Shown: positions 63,866-64,000 of the stretch, in pieces
Numbering within the stretch: position 1 is the first letter of the stretch
Layout of the letters: every line of letters begins with the position of its first letter
From: Rhodopseudomonas faecalis
GTDB lineage: Bacteria; Pseudomonadota; Alphaproteobacteria; Rhizobiales; Xanthobacteraceae
Reading direction: 5' to 3'
DNA length: 64,000 nucleotides
Assembly: GCF_003217325.1 (NCBI RefSeq)
Contig: NZ_QJTI01000005.1
Coordinates: forward strand, 119,605-183,604
Program-made: the position numbers and the translations under genes
Notes under the pieces: generated by a model
The model's input: only the letters and a program-made list of their open reading frames with translations
Database searches by the model: none
Told to the model about the DNA's origin: nothing

Positions 63866-64000
63866 AGGTGTTCTGCGTGGCGTGAGACACGCCGCGCGAC
63901 GAGGGAGATTCCTGTATCTGCGGAGTGCTGGTGCACAGTCAGCGCGACGGAGGCCGCTCGGTAGATTCCCGGCCGATCATCTCGCCGTAACCCGGTGCGG

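Overview
The window is high-GC, densely coded chromosomal DNA from an alphaproteobacterium of the Rhodopseudomonas/Bradyrhizobium group. The evidence is gene content and order: rplM-rpsI, dac-tmk-holB-metG-tatD, yajC-secD-secF followed by homologues of complex I assembly factors, a CtaA-type haem A synthase, trmFO, an RpoE-ChrR pair as in phototrophic relatives, and GTTC-N7-GTTC SOS boxes. No phage, plasmid, CRISPR array, rRNA or tRNA gene was seen. Assignments come from recognising protein motifs, not from database searches.

Layout. 1-2.8 kb: end of an exopolysaccharide locus, with a truncated polyprenyl-phosphate sugar transferase and a Wzc-like chain-length protein whose ATPase motif is degenerate. 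2.8-8.7 kb: haem A synthase, a metY-crcB-crcB-DUF190 run, a CoA-binding protein, an enoyl-CoA hydratase and a thioesterase. 8.9-9.8 kb: rplM-rpsI with a clear terminator. 10-13 kb: diguanylate cyclase, small monooxygenase, AI-2E-type permease. 13.4-21.7 kb: RlpA lipoprotein and a cell-wall/replication/translation operon (dac-tmk-holB-metG-tatD-MBL), with an epoxide hydrolase gene lying between rlpA and dac on the other strand. 21.9-29 kb: minus-strand catabolic/transport genes (two CoA ligases, a MetQ-like binding protein, a TRAP transporter with fused DctQM). 29.6-36 kb: a DUF1254 protein and two chemoreceptors. 36-40.1 kb: small monooxygenase, queC, mazG, a CorC/HlyC-type protein and a small membrane protein.

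40.2-45.2 kb is an SOS pair, ssb and uvrA, each with its own LexA-type box but separated by an outer-membrane beta-barrel gene. 45.2-47.1 kb holds hairpin repeats on both sides of an atypical methyltransferase gene. 47.1-49 kb is the most interesting part: an ECF sigma factor/ChrR anti-sigma pair and, diverging from it, an unlisted 33-residue hydrophobic ORF. That ORF has its own promoter matching the RpoE consensus (TGATCC-N18-TAAACA), a strong ribosome binding site, a CCTCCTCC motif and a perfect terminator hairpin. 49-56 kb: a secreted protein, a GT87-like mannosyltransferase, a second copy of the beta-barrel gene in inverted orientation, a solo LuxR regulator, a frameshifted potassium-channel gene and small conserved genes. 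56.3-63.8 kb: a 50-residue DUF1127 protein, trmFO, the yajC-secDF operon with NDUFAF3-like and NDUFAF6-like genes, and a DUF815 ATPase with a histone-like tail.
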